Below, one piece after another: positions 20,759-31,200 of a stretch of DNA of 64,000 nt (positions are counted from its first letter, which is position 1; the number at the start of each line of letters is the position of its first letter). A program made the translations under genes and the position numbers. The notes under the pieces are model-generated. The model saw only the letters and a program-made list of their open reading frames with translations. It had not been told where the DNA came from and ran no database searches. Location: contig CM026426.1 of the NCBI GenBank assembly GCA_014871385.1, forward strand, positions 44,688,484 to 44,752,483. The letters run 5' to 3'. This DNA is from Ceratodon purpureus (taxonomy: Eukaryota; Streptophyta; Bryopsida; Pseudoditrichales; Ditrichaceae).

Positions 20759-22698
20759 CAGCCAAAAACACAAGCTGATTGGGAAAAGGAAGAGCGACTT
20801 AGGAAGGAATTCATCGCTTTCACAGAGGAGATTAACAGAGAAAACAAGCTAGCATGACACGCTGAAGAGGCACTGCAGAATGCCAATGCAGCCGACTTGG
20901 GGACCAATGCTCCTGACGGGCCAATTCTAGACGGGGACTGGGTCGGATTTCCCGACCCCAACTGTCTACAGGAGCTACCCAAGAAGCCCTTGGAGGTAGC
21001 CTCTGACGAGCCGATCAGTTCACAGCCTCAGGCATTGGCCAAAACAGTCAGGTCAGTCGATAGATCTTGCACACACCAATCACAGTGTCTCTAGGGGAAC
21101 TACTGGAGGTGGCCCCCAACCTCACCGAATATGTTAGGGTCAAGGTTTTTCCTCAACTTCAGGGTCCGCCCAAGACACCTGCCGATTCGACTCAGCCCCT
21201 TGTGCTCTTCAAGATGCCACAGCCGACTGCACGCCCGACGTCGACTTCAGTACCAAAGCTGCGCTCAACCGACTCACAGGTACATCCCAACCTTGTTGTT
21301 GGAGCAGTGGATATTGATCGGGGTCTTCCGGTTATTTTTGTGCAGGTCCGGCAGTCAACGCTGGAGAACGTGCTGCTGGATGGAGGCTCTGGCGTCAATC
21401 TGATTACAAAGGAAGAAAGGATCCGACTCGGACTCAAGGATCCATCTCCAGCGCCTTATCGATTGCGTATGGCTGACCAGGCAGTGGTGGAACCAGTCGG
21501 CCTGATCCGGAATGTCCGTATCCACATCCACGGCATTCCGTACAACATCAGTCTGACTGTTATTCGCAACAAGGAGGTCAACAAAGCTTACAGCATGTTG
21601 CTGGGTCGACCCTGGCTCATTGATGCAAAGGTCACCCACGACTGGGCGAACAAGCTGGTGAATATTCGAGGCAATGGTATTGTCAAGACTATCTCTATCA
21701 ATCAGAGGACAAGTCCCCTGCCCAAACTGCCAGAGGTGCTTGTGTGCTATAACTTAGCTGAGGGCCTCACTGATGAAGAGGAGGACCGTTTTCTACAGAC
21801 CGAGGAGGACATATTCGCAGTCGGGACTATTTCCCTGCCTGAAAATTTAAGAGTGCCCTTACCTGGCCAGGCCGACTTACAACGAGCCGACCACCGCCAA
21901 GCCGACTTTGCCGTAGCCGACTTACGACCCGACTTGGACACAGCCGACTTAGCGCCCCCGACTCTTCCTGATCCCGACACTGCTACTTACCCTGACCACT
22001 TTTACACCTTTTCAGAAGGAGAGATGCCGGTCGATGAGACACCAGTACGGGAGAAGTTGGGAGAGATGAAGGTGGCAGGATGGAACTTGACTGAAGAGGA
22101 GCAGCTGAGGAAGATTAACGTCGGTACTAAGGCGGAACCGAAGATTCTGAAGATCAGTACACAACTGGAACCAGCATTAGCTCAGGCAGCAGAAGACTTA
22201 CTGCGAGAGTTCACCGACGTGTTTGCATGGACATACAAGGACCTGAAGGGGATCCCTCCGTCAGTAGCGCAGCATCGGATTGTGCTAGAGAAAGATGTTC
22301 TGCCGATCCATCAGGCCAGATACAGGATGAATCCTTACTATGCCAGCATCGTCAAACAGGACATTGATAAACTCCTGGCAGCAGGGTTCATCGTTCCAGT
22401 TGAAGAGGCGACTTGGCTCTCACCCATTGTTGTTGTACCTAAAAAGAATGGTCAATTACGCATTTGCATTGACTATAGAAAACTAAATGCTGCCACTAAA
22501 AAGGACCCTTACCCTCTGCCCTTTACTGAGGAAGTGTTGGATGTTGTGGCAAGTTACGAGCTGTACACTTTCCTAGACGGTCGGTTGGGTTACTACCAAA
22601 TTAGCATCGCCCCGGAGGACCGACACAAGACAGCTTTCATCACTGAATGGGGGGCTTTTGTTAGGCTGGTTATGCCATTTGGGCTGACAAATGCACCC
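20759..22698 (+). pseudogene. Outer element pol, first part (protease and N-terminal RT)
   Basis: From 20759 to about 21060 the gag frame continues with stops, then pol runs in another frame from 21067. It includes a retropepsin-like VLLDGGSGVNLI site (near 21370), the RT entry DLKGIPPSVAQHRI, PIVVVPKKNGQLR, DYRKLNAATKKDPYPLP and MPFGLTNAP. It stops being outer sequence at 22698, where the inner LTR begins, and continues at 36067. The short tail read beyond 22698 belongs to the inner LTR. Confidence 0.88.
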
Positions 22699-23063
22699 TG
22701 TGGGATCCGAGAAACTCAGAATAAACCGGAAGAGCCCCAGCCGGCGTAAGTATTCCATTTATTTTTCATTTTTTTGGTTAATTAGGTAAAAACTGGCCAG
22801 ACACTAGCAGCATTAGCAGTTAACGCAAATCGGATACTCCAGAAACGTTAAAACAGTTAACGTAGGAAGTGTTCCCGGAACCTGGGTTCCGGAAACTCGG
22901 AAGATAAGATACGGAACGAGTGGACGATCCGAGTACTGACCGTTACTGTAACCGCGTCAAGGATCCGAAGCGACGCGGAAGTCATCATGACTCGGATAGG
23001 CGTTTACCCCGGTACGTTGGCGGCTGCAATTACGGGCCGCCACAGCGTTTATTATGCCTGGGG

Positions 23064-23070
23064 TATATAA
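23064..23070 (+). promoter_or_regulatory. TATA box of the inner LTR
   Basis: TATATAA lies in a GC-rich context (GGGGTATATAAGCGAGG). The same box is at 32774-32780 in the 3' LTR and, reversed, near 57061-57069 in the solo LTR. Transcription starting about 30 nt downstream would place the LTR ORF first on the mRNA, ahead of gag. Confidence 0.7.
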
Positions 23071-23222
23071 GCGAGGGTGTTAGGGTTTGGAGTTCCTTTT
23101 TGCGAACTGGGAGTAGAGAGTGAAAGAGCGGTGAGGTGTCTTTGACTTTTCCGATTCACCGGCAGTTGGATTGCCGGGTTTCTTGCTGTCGGATCGTAGA
23201 GGGAGAGAAGTGAGGAGTAGAG

Positions 23223-25418
23223 ATGGCACGCGTGCAGTGTTGCGTCCTTAGCCCCGGAACTCCAGTGAAGGAATCGGATATGGAGGAACTGATCACCGAC
23301 CTCACTCGGATGAGGTGTGAGGGATTGTTGGCACGGCCGTGGTTACTGAAGAGTGAGGTGATGGTGAGGGAGGTCCTGGAAGGTCCGGACAACCGGTGGG
23401 ATAATACGATCCGAGGCAAGCCCACGCTGTGGAATGCGGAACAGTGGGCGGAAGCTTACGGTTTCGAGCAGAAGGGACTCCTTTGGGCGACCCGGACGGA
23501 TCAGTACGTGCAGGATAGGTTCCACGGGAAGATCCATAGGAACAATGGATACGAGATAGACGCCTGCAAGGATAGGAGGCAGAGGCAGGTCTTAGCTTTC
23601 CTCGTTCCGATCCTGTATCCGCAGAAACCGGCACAAGTTACCATTACGGTCGGGAATACCATCCTCGGAGCGTATACAGGAGAACGTCCGGTGAATTGGG
23701 CTGCACTCATGGCGGAAGTGGTGCAGAAGATGGTTCCGACGATCGGAAAGAAGCCGACCCCACTCTCCCCTTACCTCTTTCACCTTTACCATGCGTATGA
23801 CTTGCTGACCGATAAGGAGGACGAGACGTATACGCACGCGAAGAACTGCCTCAACTTCTCGGAGATTCCGCCCGGAATGGAACCCGATCCGCGAGGTGAG
23901 CCCTCTGATACAACGGACTCGGAAGATGAGGACGATACGAGGGAAGTTCCGAACCCTGGCGCTGCTAGGGCTCAGTCCAGGTCGAGATCGGAGCAGGCTC
24001 CGTCACGACACGCGGAGCCGTCTACGGTCCGGGGAGATCCGGAACGGAGAGAGGTCAGTTCCGATCGGGGATTTCCGGTGGACCTGTTTCGGGGGATTCG
24101 GGAGGAGACTCACCGGGCTCAAGCTTCTTATGATCGGATCGAAACCCTGTTCCGGAGGGTCTGTACAGCTCTGGGAGGGTGCTTACCGGAAGAGGTGATC
24201 CGAGAAGTGGAGTTGTTGAAGGATGCCCCAACTCTCCGGAGTGAGAAGAAGCGGCTGGAGCTTCAGTTGCAGGAGCTGACGAAGGAGCTGGCGGCAAAGA
24301 GTGACGAGATCCGTAAGTTCCACGCCGAGCAGGAGGAGACTTTGGGGGAGCTTCGGAAGTTGGTGGGAAGTTCGGGAGCGGTAATCAACAAGGCCCGGCT
24401 GTTTGATGAGAACGTAGTGCAGCCGGCCGATTTCGAGGACAAGCAGAAGATCATCAAGATCCTCTCCAAATGCGAGCACTCGATGAACATGATCCTGAAG
24501 AAGGTCCGGCAGCTGCTCAATCCGAGCACCGGAAGTCCCAGTCTCGTAGTCGCTGGCTGGGGTCTTCCGCTCCCCGGATCGCCCTCTCGTGCCGTGGTAG
24601 GAGAATCTCGCGGAGTTGGGTTCCGAACCCCGATAGGGAGTAACCTCCAAGCAGCAGAACAGATGACGGTCGAAGAGGCCGCCATGACAAATCGGACGAT
24701 TGCGGAGGCGATCCGGGAAGTCCAAGCACAGGCGGCGTCACCCGGAACCAGTACGGTCCAGCAGAGCTGCGCGATCCCCAGAGGACAGGTGGAGGTGACC
24801 GGAACGACAGTCACCGAGAGGCGGATCGAGGAGAGGACGGTTTCGGAACAGGTGACTCGGACCGTGCCACCGGATGTTCTTCCACGACTCGGAGAGGAAG
24901 TGATCATTGCGAATTACCGAGGGGAGGTAGCGGGACCGGAATGGGGACGACCTATTTCACCACCCGGACGGACCCGAGTAACTCAGGAGGGGGGATTGAC
25001 CCCTTCACCCACAGCCAAGACCGGAACGGTGACGCCTACTCCCACCGGAACGCCAGCAGCGGGTTCCCCTCCGAACACTGTCGGTGAGTTCCGGAGGTTG
25101 CGGAAAAGGAAGGAGCCGATTACGATTTCCGAGTCCGACTCAGAGACGCATGGGAGCTCTCCGGTCAGGACCACCGGAACTGAAACTCAGACTCCGACGT
25201 CCGGAACCCCTCCCGCACATATGATCCCGAAATCGCCCAATTCTCCCAAGCCCCGGATCGTTACCCGGTTGTCCTTAGAGGCTCAGGAGAGAGAGTCAAA
25301 GGCGGAACGGAGTGCTAGGCGCAAGGCGGCACGAGCAGCAGAGGCGGGCGGATCAGAGCCACGGGTGACCAGGTCGAAGGATCGCGAGCAGGAGAGCCAC
25401 AAGAAGACAAAGAAGTGA
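23223..25418 (+). CDS. LTR-encoded accessory protein, 731 residues (5' LTR copy)
   Basis: The ATG at 23223 is 153 nt after the TATA box. The N-terminal ~215 residues are globular, with landmarks RWDNTIRGKPTLW, YGFEQKGLLW, QVLAFLVPILYP and RPVNWAALMAEVVQKMVP. A Ser/Glu/Arg-rich linker follows, then a coiled coil (about residues 330-395) and a Pro/Thr/Ser-rich tail ending in a basic stretch. No enzyme motif is visible. The N-terminal domain resembles the ORF between pol and the 3' LTR of the outer element and loosely recalls the W/G-rich 'putative plant transposon protein' domains found beside gypsy elements. Function unknown; possibly structural or regulatory. Two residues differ from the 3' LTR copy. 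Confidence 0.8.
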   Translation: MARVQCCVLSPGTPVKESDMEELITDLTRMRCEGLLARPWLLKSEVMVREVLEGPDNRWDNTIRGKPTLWNAEQWAEAYGFEQKGLLWATRTDQYVQDRFHGKIHRNNGYEIDACKDRRQRQVLAFLVPILYPQKPAQVTITVGNTILGAYTGERPVNWAALMAEVVQKMVPTIGKKPTPLSPYLFHLYHAYDLLTDKEDETYTHAKNCLNFSEIPPGMEPDPRGEPSDTTDSEDEDDTREVPNPGAARAQSRSRSEQAPSRHAEPSTVRGDPERREVSSDRGFPVDLFRGIREETHRAQASYDRIETLFRRVCTALGGCLPEEVIREVELLKDAPTLRSEKKRLELQLQELTKELAAKSDEIRKFHAEQEETLGELRKLVGSSGAVINKARLFDENVVQPADFEDKQKIIKILSKCEHSMNMILKKVRQLLNPSTGSPSLVVAGWGLPLPGSPSRAVVGESRGVGFRTPIGSNLQAAEQMTVEEAAMTNRTIAEAIREVQAQAASPGTSTVQQSCAIPRGQVEVTGTTVTERRIEERTVSEQVTRTVPPDVLPRLGEEVIIANYRGEVAGPEWGRPISPPGRTRVTQEGGLTPSPTAKTGTVTPTPTGTPAAGSPPNTVGEFRRLRKRKEPITISESDSETHGSSPVRTTGTETQTPTSGTPPAHMIPKSPNSPKPRIVTRLSLEAQERESKAERSARRKAARAAEAGGSEPRVTRSKDREQESHKKTKK

Positions 25419-26361
25419 TAGATTCCTCTCTCTGCCACTTGTCGTAACTTTCCGGATTTATAGGAGTAGATTCCGGATCGGGAGATCCGTTCTAGTCATA
25501 AAGTAGAATTCTAGGTAGATAGTTAGGGATTAGGGTTTTGATTGAACTGCCGGCGCCGCCGCTTTGTAAAAGCCCCTGCTTACTTAAACCGGGCAGGCGA
25601 TGCGGTCCGGGTCTTCGTTTTGCATGTTTTCCCCCTATATTCCTTATCAGTAAAGTATTTGTGTTTTGTAAGTACTGTGCGTGATTTCCCGCTAAGTGTG
25701 AATGATCCGGGAAGGATATGGGAGTTCCGCTGTAGCTCGGATAGGAAGGTGATGGGAGTTGCGACGAGACCCGAACCGGAAAGGAAATGGGATTGAGCGG
25801 AAAGATTTAGCGGATTGTCGTAGGAGTGAAGCCTCACTGTTCCGTCCCCAAATCAACCTCATACGGAATAGCCGTCGCTAGGGTCGAAGCGGATCAAGAA
25901 CTACTTGGTCGGGCTCCCTGAACTTCTGAAGAGGTTCCGTGCACAGTGAGAGGGGGAGTCGGAACGTGGTACGGGTCGCCTAGGGATAATCGGATCCTGG
26001 TTCTCCCAGATCCGGATTGGTTTGTCGTTGTAGTCCCACGGATCGGAGAGGATCGTTTGTGTGACCTGCTGGCCAGAGTACTCTAGGACAGTTGTGAGAC
26101 GGTAACTGATCCGAGACGTTGGGGTTTGTGGACGAAACACCTAATGAGAGAAGAATAGAGAAGGAGATAGTTCGGGAGTTACGGTCCGAATACACTATCC
26201 GAGCAGTGGCAAGGCTCGGAACGATTAGAAGTAACTACTTGGTGAAACACTATTGAATCCCTGGACGATACTCGGAACCTAGTGACAGTACGGAAGTTTA
26301 CGCTCAATTAGAGCACTATCCGGATGATAGTTGCGTTTCCGTGTTCCGACACGTAAAAATC

Positions 26362-26379
26362 TGGCGCCGCTGCCGGGGA
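26362..26379 (+). other. Primer-binding site, tRNA-Asp type
   Basis: TGGCGCCGCTGCCGGGGA begins 10 nt after the LTR end. It matches the complement of the 3' end of plant tRNA-Asp (TGGCGCCGTTGCCGGG) with one mismatch in the first 16 bases. This site starts minus-strand DNA synthesis. Confidence 0.85.
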
Positions 26380-26549
26380 TTCGATAAGCTGTGAACCAGG
26401 TGGATACTCGGAAGATAAGTGAGCGCAGATTTGAAGAAAAGTGGAGTCAGACCGTGAAGGCTTCATTTAGGTGGATATGCGGTAGGCGGAAGTCTTACGT
26501 ACAGATCTTGCCTTCCGAGGAATCGGAAGAAGAATTCCCAATCTCTTCC

Positions 26550-28220
26550 ATGGTTGGGGCGCAACCGGAAGAGTTAGGGGGAAGAAGATCCACTCGGTTG
26601 CTACAGAAGAGGGGAAGAGTTTTGGTACACGATCTACCGGGAACGAATCTACTTCCCCGGATCCAGACTGCTGTAGAACGAGAAGGAGACGTAATCGTGG
26701 TATCGTTGGCCGGAACCTCCACAGCCGGAGCAGGTACAGCTCCAGATCCGGAAGAAGAAGAAGTTGTAGCTGACGAAGTCGAAGCCGACGCAGGAGGAGA
26801 AGTGGAGACCGAGGAAGAGGAAGAAGACGAGGAAGACAATCCAATGGCACCCTCTACCCGACTGAAGTACAACAGATTCAAAGGGGACGGAAGTCAAGAC
26901 GTGGACGAATGGCTCTGTGAGTTCGAATCCATCGCTCTGGCCAATCAGGAAGATCCGGATGCGAAGAGGAGGATATTCCAGGGTCTTCTGAAGGGAGAAG
27001 CTCTCCAGTGGTACCAAGACGTTCCGGAACGTACACGTAACGACTGGACCAGTTTCGTGACCTTGTTCCGACGTACGTTCCGTGAGGCCGGAGGAGAAGC
27101 TCGCGCACTCGGAAAGCTGAGTCGGATGACGATGAGATCTTCCGAATCAGTACGGAAGTACAGTCAGAGGGTAAAGGCGCTCATACAGAAACTCACTACA
27201 GCCATAGCTCCGAGCGTACAAGTGGAATGGTTTGTCGCCGGATTCCCAGAGGAGATGGGGTTTCAGATCCGACAAACCCGTCCCGCCACACTCCAGGAAG
27301 CCGTGGAAGCGGCTCAGAACTATGAGAACTCGGCCCAATCTCTACGGAAGTCTCTGAAGCATACCGAGAAGCGGGGCAAGAAGATCCGGAAGGAGAGAGA
27401 GCGCCGTCGGAGGCACGAGTCCTCCTCGGAAGATTCCGACTCTACCAGTAAGAGCGATTCCACTTCATCCAGTTCCGATCAGTCGGAAGAGGACTCCAGG
27501 GGAGCCTCGAAACGCCGAGGGGGTTCCAGTAGAGACTCCCGGCCTAGACGGAACCGAGAGTTGATCAAGGTGAAGGTGGAGGATGACGATTCTCGGAAGG
27601 TCATGAAGGAGATGAAGGAGATCCGAGAATCGATTGCCGAACTCAACGTCCACCTTTCCGAGAATCGGAAACCTCGTAAGATGATTCCAACCAGCAGAGC
27701 TAATGTGTGGTGTGCTAACTGCGGAAAGCAAGGACATTATCCTCCGGAGTGTACTGAACCCCGCCAGAAACGAATTCACTACGTCCATCCGGAAGAAGAG
27801 GTATACTTTGCCTATCCGGAAGAGGAGGAGTTTCAGATGGAGGAGTACCAACCTGTGTATCAGGTTCAGACCACTTACGGGCGAGGGAAAGCTCCGATCC
27901 AGATAGCTCGTCCTCCCGCCGGATACCGCATTCCACAGAACGTTCCGGGTAGGCCGATGTACCAGAAGCCGACCCACGGGTACTGCTTTAACTGTGGGAG
28001 CCCGGATCATTACGCGCCTAATTGTCCGTTTGAGCGACAGGGGCAGGGAGCACCGCGGATCCTTCCGTGCCAAAATTGCGGAGAGTACGGACATACGGCT
28101 CCTCAGTGTGCCAAACCGGCACAACCCCGCCCGACTTTCAAACAGGTGGAGGTCCCTCCGAGAGAGATGACTGGGCTAAACTACGGTCACTCGGGTGGGA
28201 TAGAGAATCCGGACAAATGA
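26550..28220 (+). CDS. Inner element Gag, 556 residues
   Basis: The first ATG in the frame is 26550, although the frame is open from 26391. An acidic N-terminus leads to a Retrotrans_gag domain (landmarks LKYNRFKGDGSQDVDEWLCE, GLLKGEALQWYQDV, WTSFVTLFRRTF). An RS/ES-rich basic segment follows, then three CCHC zinc knuckles: CANCGKQGHYPPEC, CFNCGSPDHYAPNC and CQNCGEYGHTAPQC. The frame ends at TGA 28218-28220 and continues in phase as pol. Gag forms the particle and binds RNA. Confidence 0.92.
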   Translation: MVGAQPEELGGRRSTRLLQKRGRVLVHDLPGTNLLPRIQTAVEREGDVIVVSLAGTSTAGAGTAPDPEEEEVVADEVEADAGGEVETEEEEEDEEDNPMAPSTRLKYNRFKGDGSQDVDEWLCEFESIALANQEDPDAKRRIFQGLLKGEALQWYQDVPERTRNDWTSFVTLFRRTFREAGGEARALGKLSRMTMRSSESVRKYSQRVKALIQKLTTAIAPSVQVEWFVAGFPEEMGFQIRQTRPATLQEAVEAAQNYENSAQSLRKSLKHTEKRGKKIRKERERRRRHESSSEDSDSTSKSDSTSSSSDQSEEDSRGASKRRGGSSRDSRPRRNRELIKVKVEDDDSRKVMKEMKEIRESIAELNVHLSENRKPRKMIPTSRANVWCANCGKQGHYPPECTEPRQKRIHYVHPEEEVYFAYPEEEEFQMEEYQPVYQVQTTYGRGKAPIQIARPPAGYRIPQNVPGRPMYQKPTHGYCFNCGSPDHYAPNCPFERQGQGAPRILPCQNCGEYGHTAPQCAKPAQPRPTFKQVEVPPREMTGLNYGHSGGIENPDK

Positions 28221-28287
28221 CGGTTCGCGACGGAACTACAGGAGGGCGCGGAAGTACCAGTACACAGAATATCAACCCGTAGTTCCG
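28218..28287 (+). promoter_or_regulatory. Candidate stop-codon readthrough signal between gag and pol
   Basis: TGA is followed at once by CGG, the downstream triplet of type II readthrough sites in furo- and pecluviruses. Ten nucleotides after the stop, CGGAACTAC (28231-28239) is perfectly complementary to GTAGTTCCG (28279-28287), giving a 9-bp stem with a 39-nt loop. Gag and pol are in the same frame and both sides are open. This would give a Gag-Pol fusion at low frequency. The function is inferred. Confidence 0.65.
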
Positions 28288-31200
28288 CTAGAGAACGTGC
28301 CCAGGAACCGGAGCTTCCGAAATCCCGGAAGACCAGGAGGAGGGTAAGATCCAGAAGAGTGGATTCGGATTCGGGATCTGAACCCTCTACGGTAACCAGA
28401 GCTTTACCAGAAGAAAATGACCGTCCAAGAGCGGAAAATGGGGTGGAAGGAGGGAACCTTCCGGAAGATATCAGCGAGGAAGTTTGGAAAGAACTCACGG
28501 ATCCCCCTGTCCGGAAGATCACCAAGCCTTCGGTCCGGTTTGATGACGTTCCGGTGATTATTCCTGCCGATCCCAGAGTGGACGAGTATGACATTCTTGG
28601 GGACATCAAATCCCTCAAGGCAAATGTCACGATTGGACAGTTGCTCCATGACAATGTGAATTACCAGAAGGTAATCCGAGAGGCATGGACGAAGCGGAGG
28701 CGCCGAGGGGTGAAACTTCCGTCTGTAGCTACTAACTTCTTACAGGTTGAGGATCACGGAGCCCCGGAACTGACGGTGCTAATAGAAGGATGTGCTATCC
28801 CGAAAGTTCCGGTAGATGGAGGATCCGGTGTGAACCTGATGTTGGAGGATACGGCCTTTGAACTCGGATACACCTCGTTCGAATCCACCGATCAGGTGTT
28901 ACGAATGGCGGATCAATCTAGAGTTAAACCTGTGGGAAGGTTGTCCCAAGTTCCGACCACGATCGGAGAGGTAACCTACCTCTTGAATTACGTGATAATC
29001 CGAGTTAGTACGGGCCGTCCCTTTCCGATGTTGTTGGGAAGACCCTGGCTATACATGGCGCGAGTCCTCGTTGATTGGGGAGCCAAGGAGTTCGTGCTCG
29101 GAAAAACCAATCAACGGATTTCGTGGAAGATGGATGGATATCTAGGGGAAACCAGTGGCTCGGATGGGTATACGTCTGATTGGTCCGACCCGGAAGAGGA
29201 GGATGACGAAGTATTTAGTTATTTCGTGAATCAGTTCTCGGAAGTTACCGAGGAGGACTTCCGATTTCATAATCCGATCAGTGAGCAACCCCCACCATCA
29301 CCGGAGAACGTGAAATTCCCGGTACTAGAGGATTGCTCTCTCGGAGAAGGAAGTGTCCCACTCTCAGCTGAATGGTTCCGACAACAGGTCGAGGAGGGAA
29401 ACCTGCCCGCCATGGGTCTCGATCCGGACACCCCTGTCCGGGTGTGGAGCGCATGGACGGATCAGGGAGAGGAACAGGAATCGGAACGAGTCAAGAACGT
29501 TGTGAAACCATCCGACTATGATAAGGTGGAAGTAGCCCCCGGAAAGACATTTCTGCTAGGGCGAAGCATGAGCAAGGAGCAGAGAAAGGAGTATGTGGAT
29601 TTACTAAAGGAATATTTAGACGTATTCGCTTGGTCACCATCCGACCTCAAGGGAATACCTCCGGAACTCGGCCAACATCATATAGATTTGGTTGACGGAT
29701 CAGTCCCGGTCAGACAACGCCAGTACAGGCTCAATCCGAAGTATTCTCTGATGGTGAAGGAAGAAATCGATAGCCTCCTGGAGGCCGGATTCATTTATCC
29801 AGTAAATAATTCCGAGTGGGTATCGCCCATAGTCGTCGTTCCGAAGAAAGTTGGCTCGGATGGGAAAGTCAAGATCCGAGTTTGTCAAGATTTTCGGAAA
29901 CTGAATGCGGCCACAAAGAAGGATTACTTTCCGTTACCTTTTACGGACATTATCCTCGATCACGTGGCAGGGCAGGAGTGCTACAGCTTTCTTGATGGAT
30001 TTTCCGGTTACAACCAGGTGTCGATCCGGGAAGAAGATCAGCTGAAGACGACCTTCACCACGGAATGGGGGACGTTCGCCTTCAACAGAATGCCCTTCGG
30101 ACTGTGTAACGCTCCCGGAACATTCCAAAGGCTGATGGTGGATATTTTCCGAGATTTCTTGAGGCATTTTCTAGAAGTCTTCATCGATGACTTCGCGGTG
30201 TTCAGTAAGTGGAAGGAACATCTCGAGTACCTCCGAAGGACCTTCCAGAGGTGCAGGGAAACCGGACTGAAATTACACCCCGGAAAATGTTTTATGGGGA
30301 TGATTTCCGGAATTCTTCTCGGGCACATCGTAAGTCGGAACGGGTTGGAAGTCGATTCGGATAAGGTACGAGCTATCCTTATTCTAGTGTCTCCCACCAA
30401 CGTCCGAGAGGTCCGGGGATTCCTAGGATGCGTCGGATACTACAGGAGGTTTATTATTGCGTATGCCAAATTGGCAGCCCCATTAACAGAACTGTTGAAG
30501 AAGGAAGAAGAGTTTTTGTGGACGGAACGGAGGCAGCAGGCGTTCGAGGAACTGAAGAAAGCCCTGACCACCGCTCCGATCCTATCAGCACCGGATTGGT
30601 CGAGGGAATTCCATGTGACAATCGACGCTTCCGGGTGGTGCCTAGGGGCGATTCTGTGGCAGCAAGGGGAGGATCGGAAGGAGCATCCGATCTATTATGC
30701 TAGCAGGCAGATGAGCCTTGCGGAACGGAAATATACTACCACTGAACGGGAAGCCTTGGCGGTAGTATACGCCTGCAAGAAGTTCCGACACTACCTTCTC
30801 GGATACAAGATCGTGTTCCATACGGATCATGACTCCCTGAAGTATTTGGTGAACAAACCGGATCTCTCAGGGCGTATTGCACGATGGATCTTGCTGCTCC
30901 AGGAATTCAACTACGAGGTAGTAGTGAAACCGGGTAAGGCCAATGCCAACGCTGACTACCTGTCCAGGATGCGAGGCCCGGAAGCAGTCTCGGATATCAC
31001 CGCCACGTTTCCGGATGAATTTCCGGAAGAGGCGGAGGTATTTCACATTTCCGGAACGGAGGAATCCGATTATTCGGAGATTATCCAGTATTTAACACAA
31101 CGGAGGTACCCGGAGGGATTTACGCGGGAGGAGAAGATGGTATTTCAGAATACAGTAGCTCCTTTCACACTGATCCGAGGGGTACTTTTCCGGATGGGAC

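Larger units (their letters stand above)
22699..26351 (+). repeat. 5' LTR of the inner element (3653 bp, contains an ORF)
   Basis: U3 is short: a TATATAA box lies at 23064-23070, only 365 bp from the LTR start. The 731-codon ORF at 23223-25418 lies downstream of that promoter. About 930 bp of non-coding LTR follows. Long LTRs are known in plant gypsy elements, but one holding a complete large ORF is rare. Confidence 0.95.

Noticed and set aside
22699-22749. Extension of outer pol beyond 22698
   Set aside because: The reading frame runs into the inner LTR by chance; the real continuation is at 36067.
23302-24907. Antisense ORFs opposite the LTR-encoded protein (up to 214 codons)
   Set aside because: They mirror the sense codon usage and occur identically in both LTRs as shadows. 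Only the sense frame has ordered domains and a promoter.
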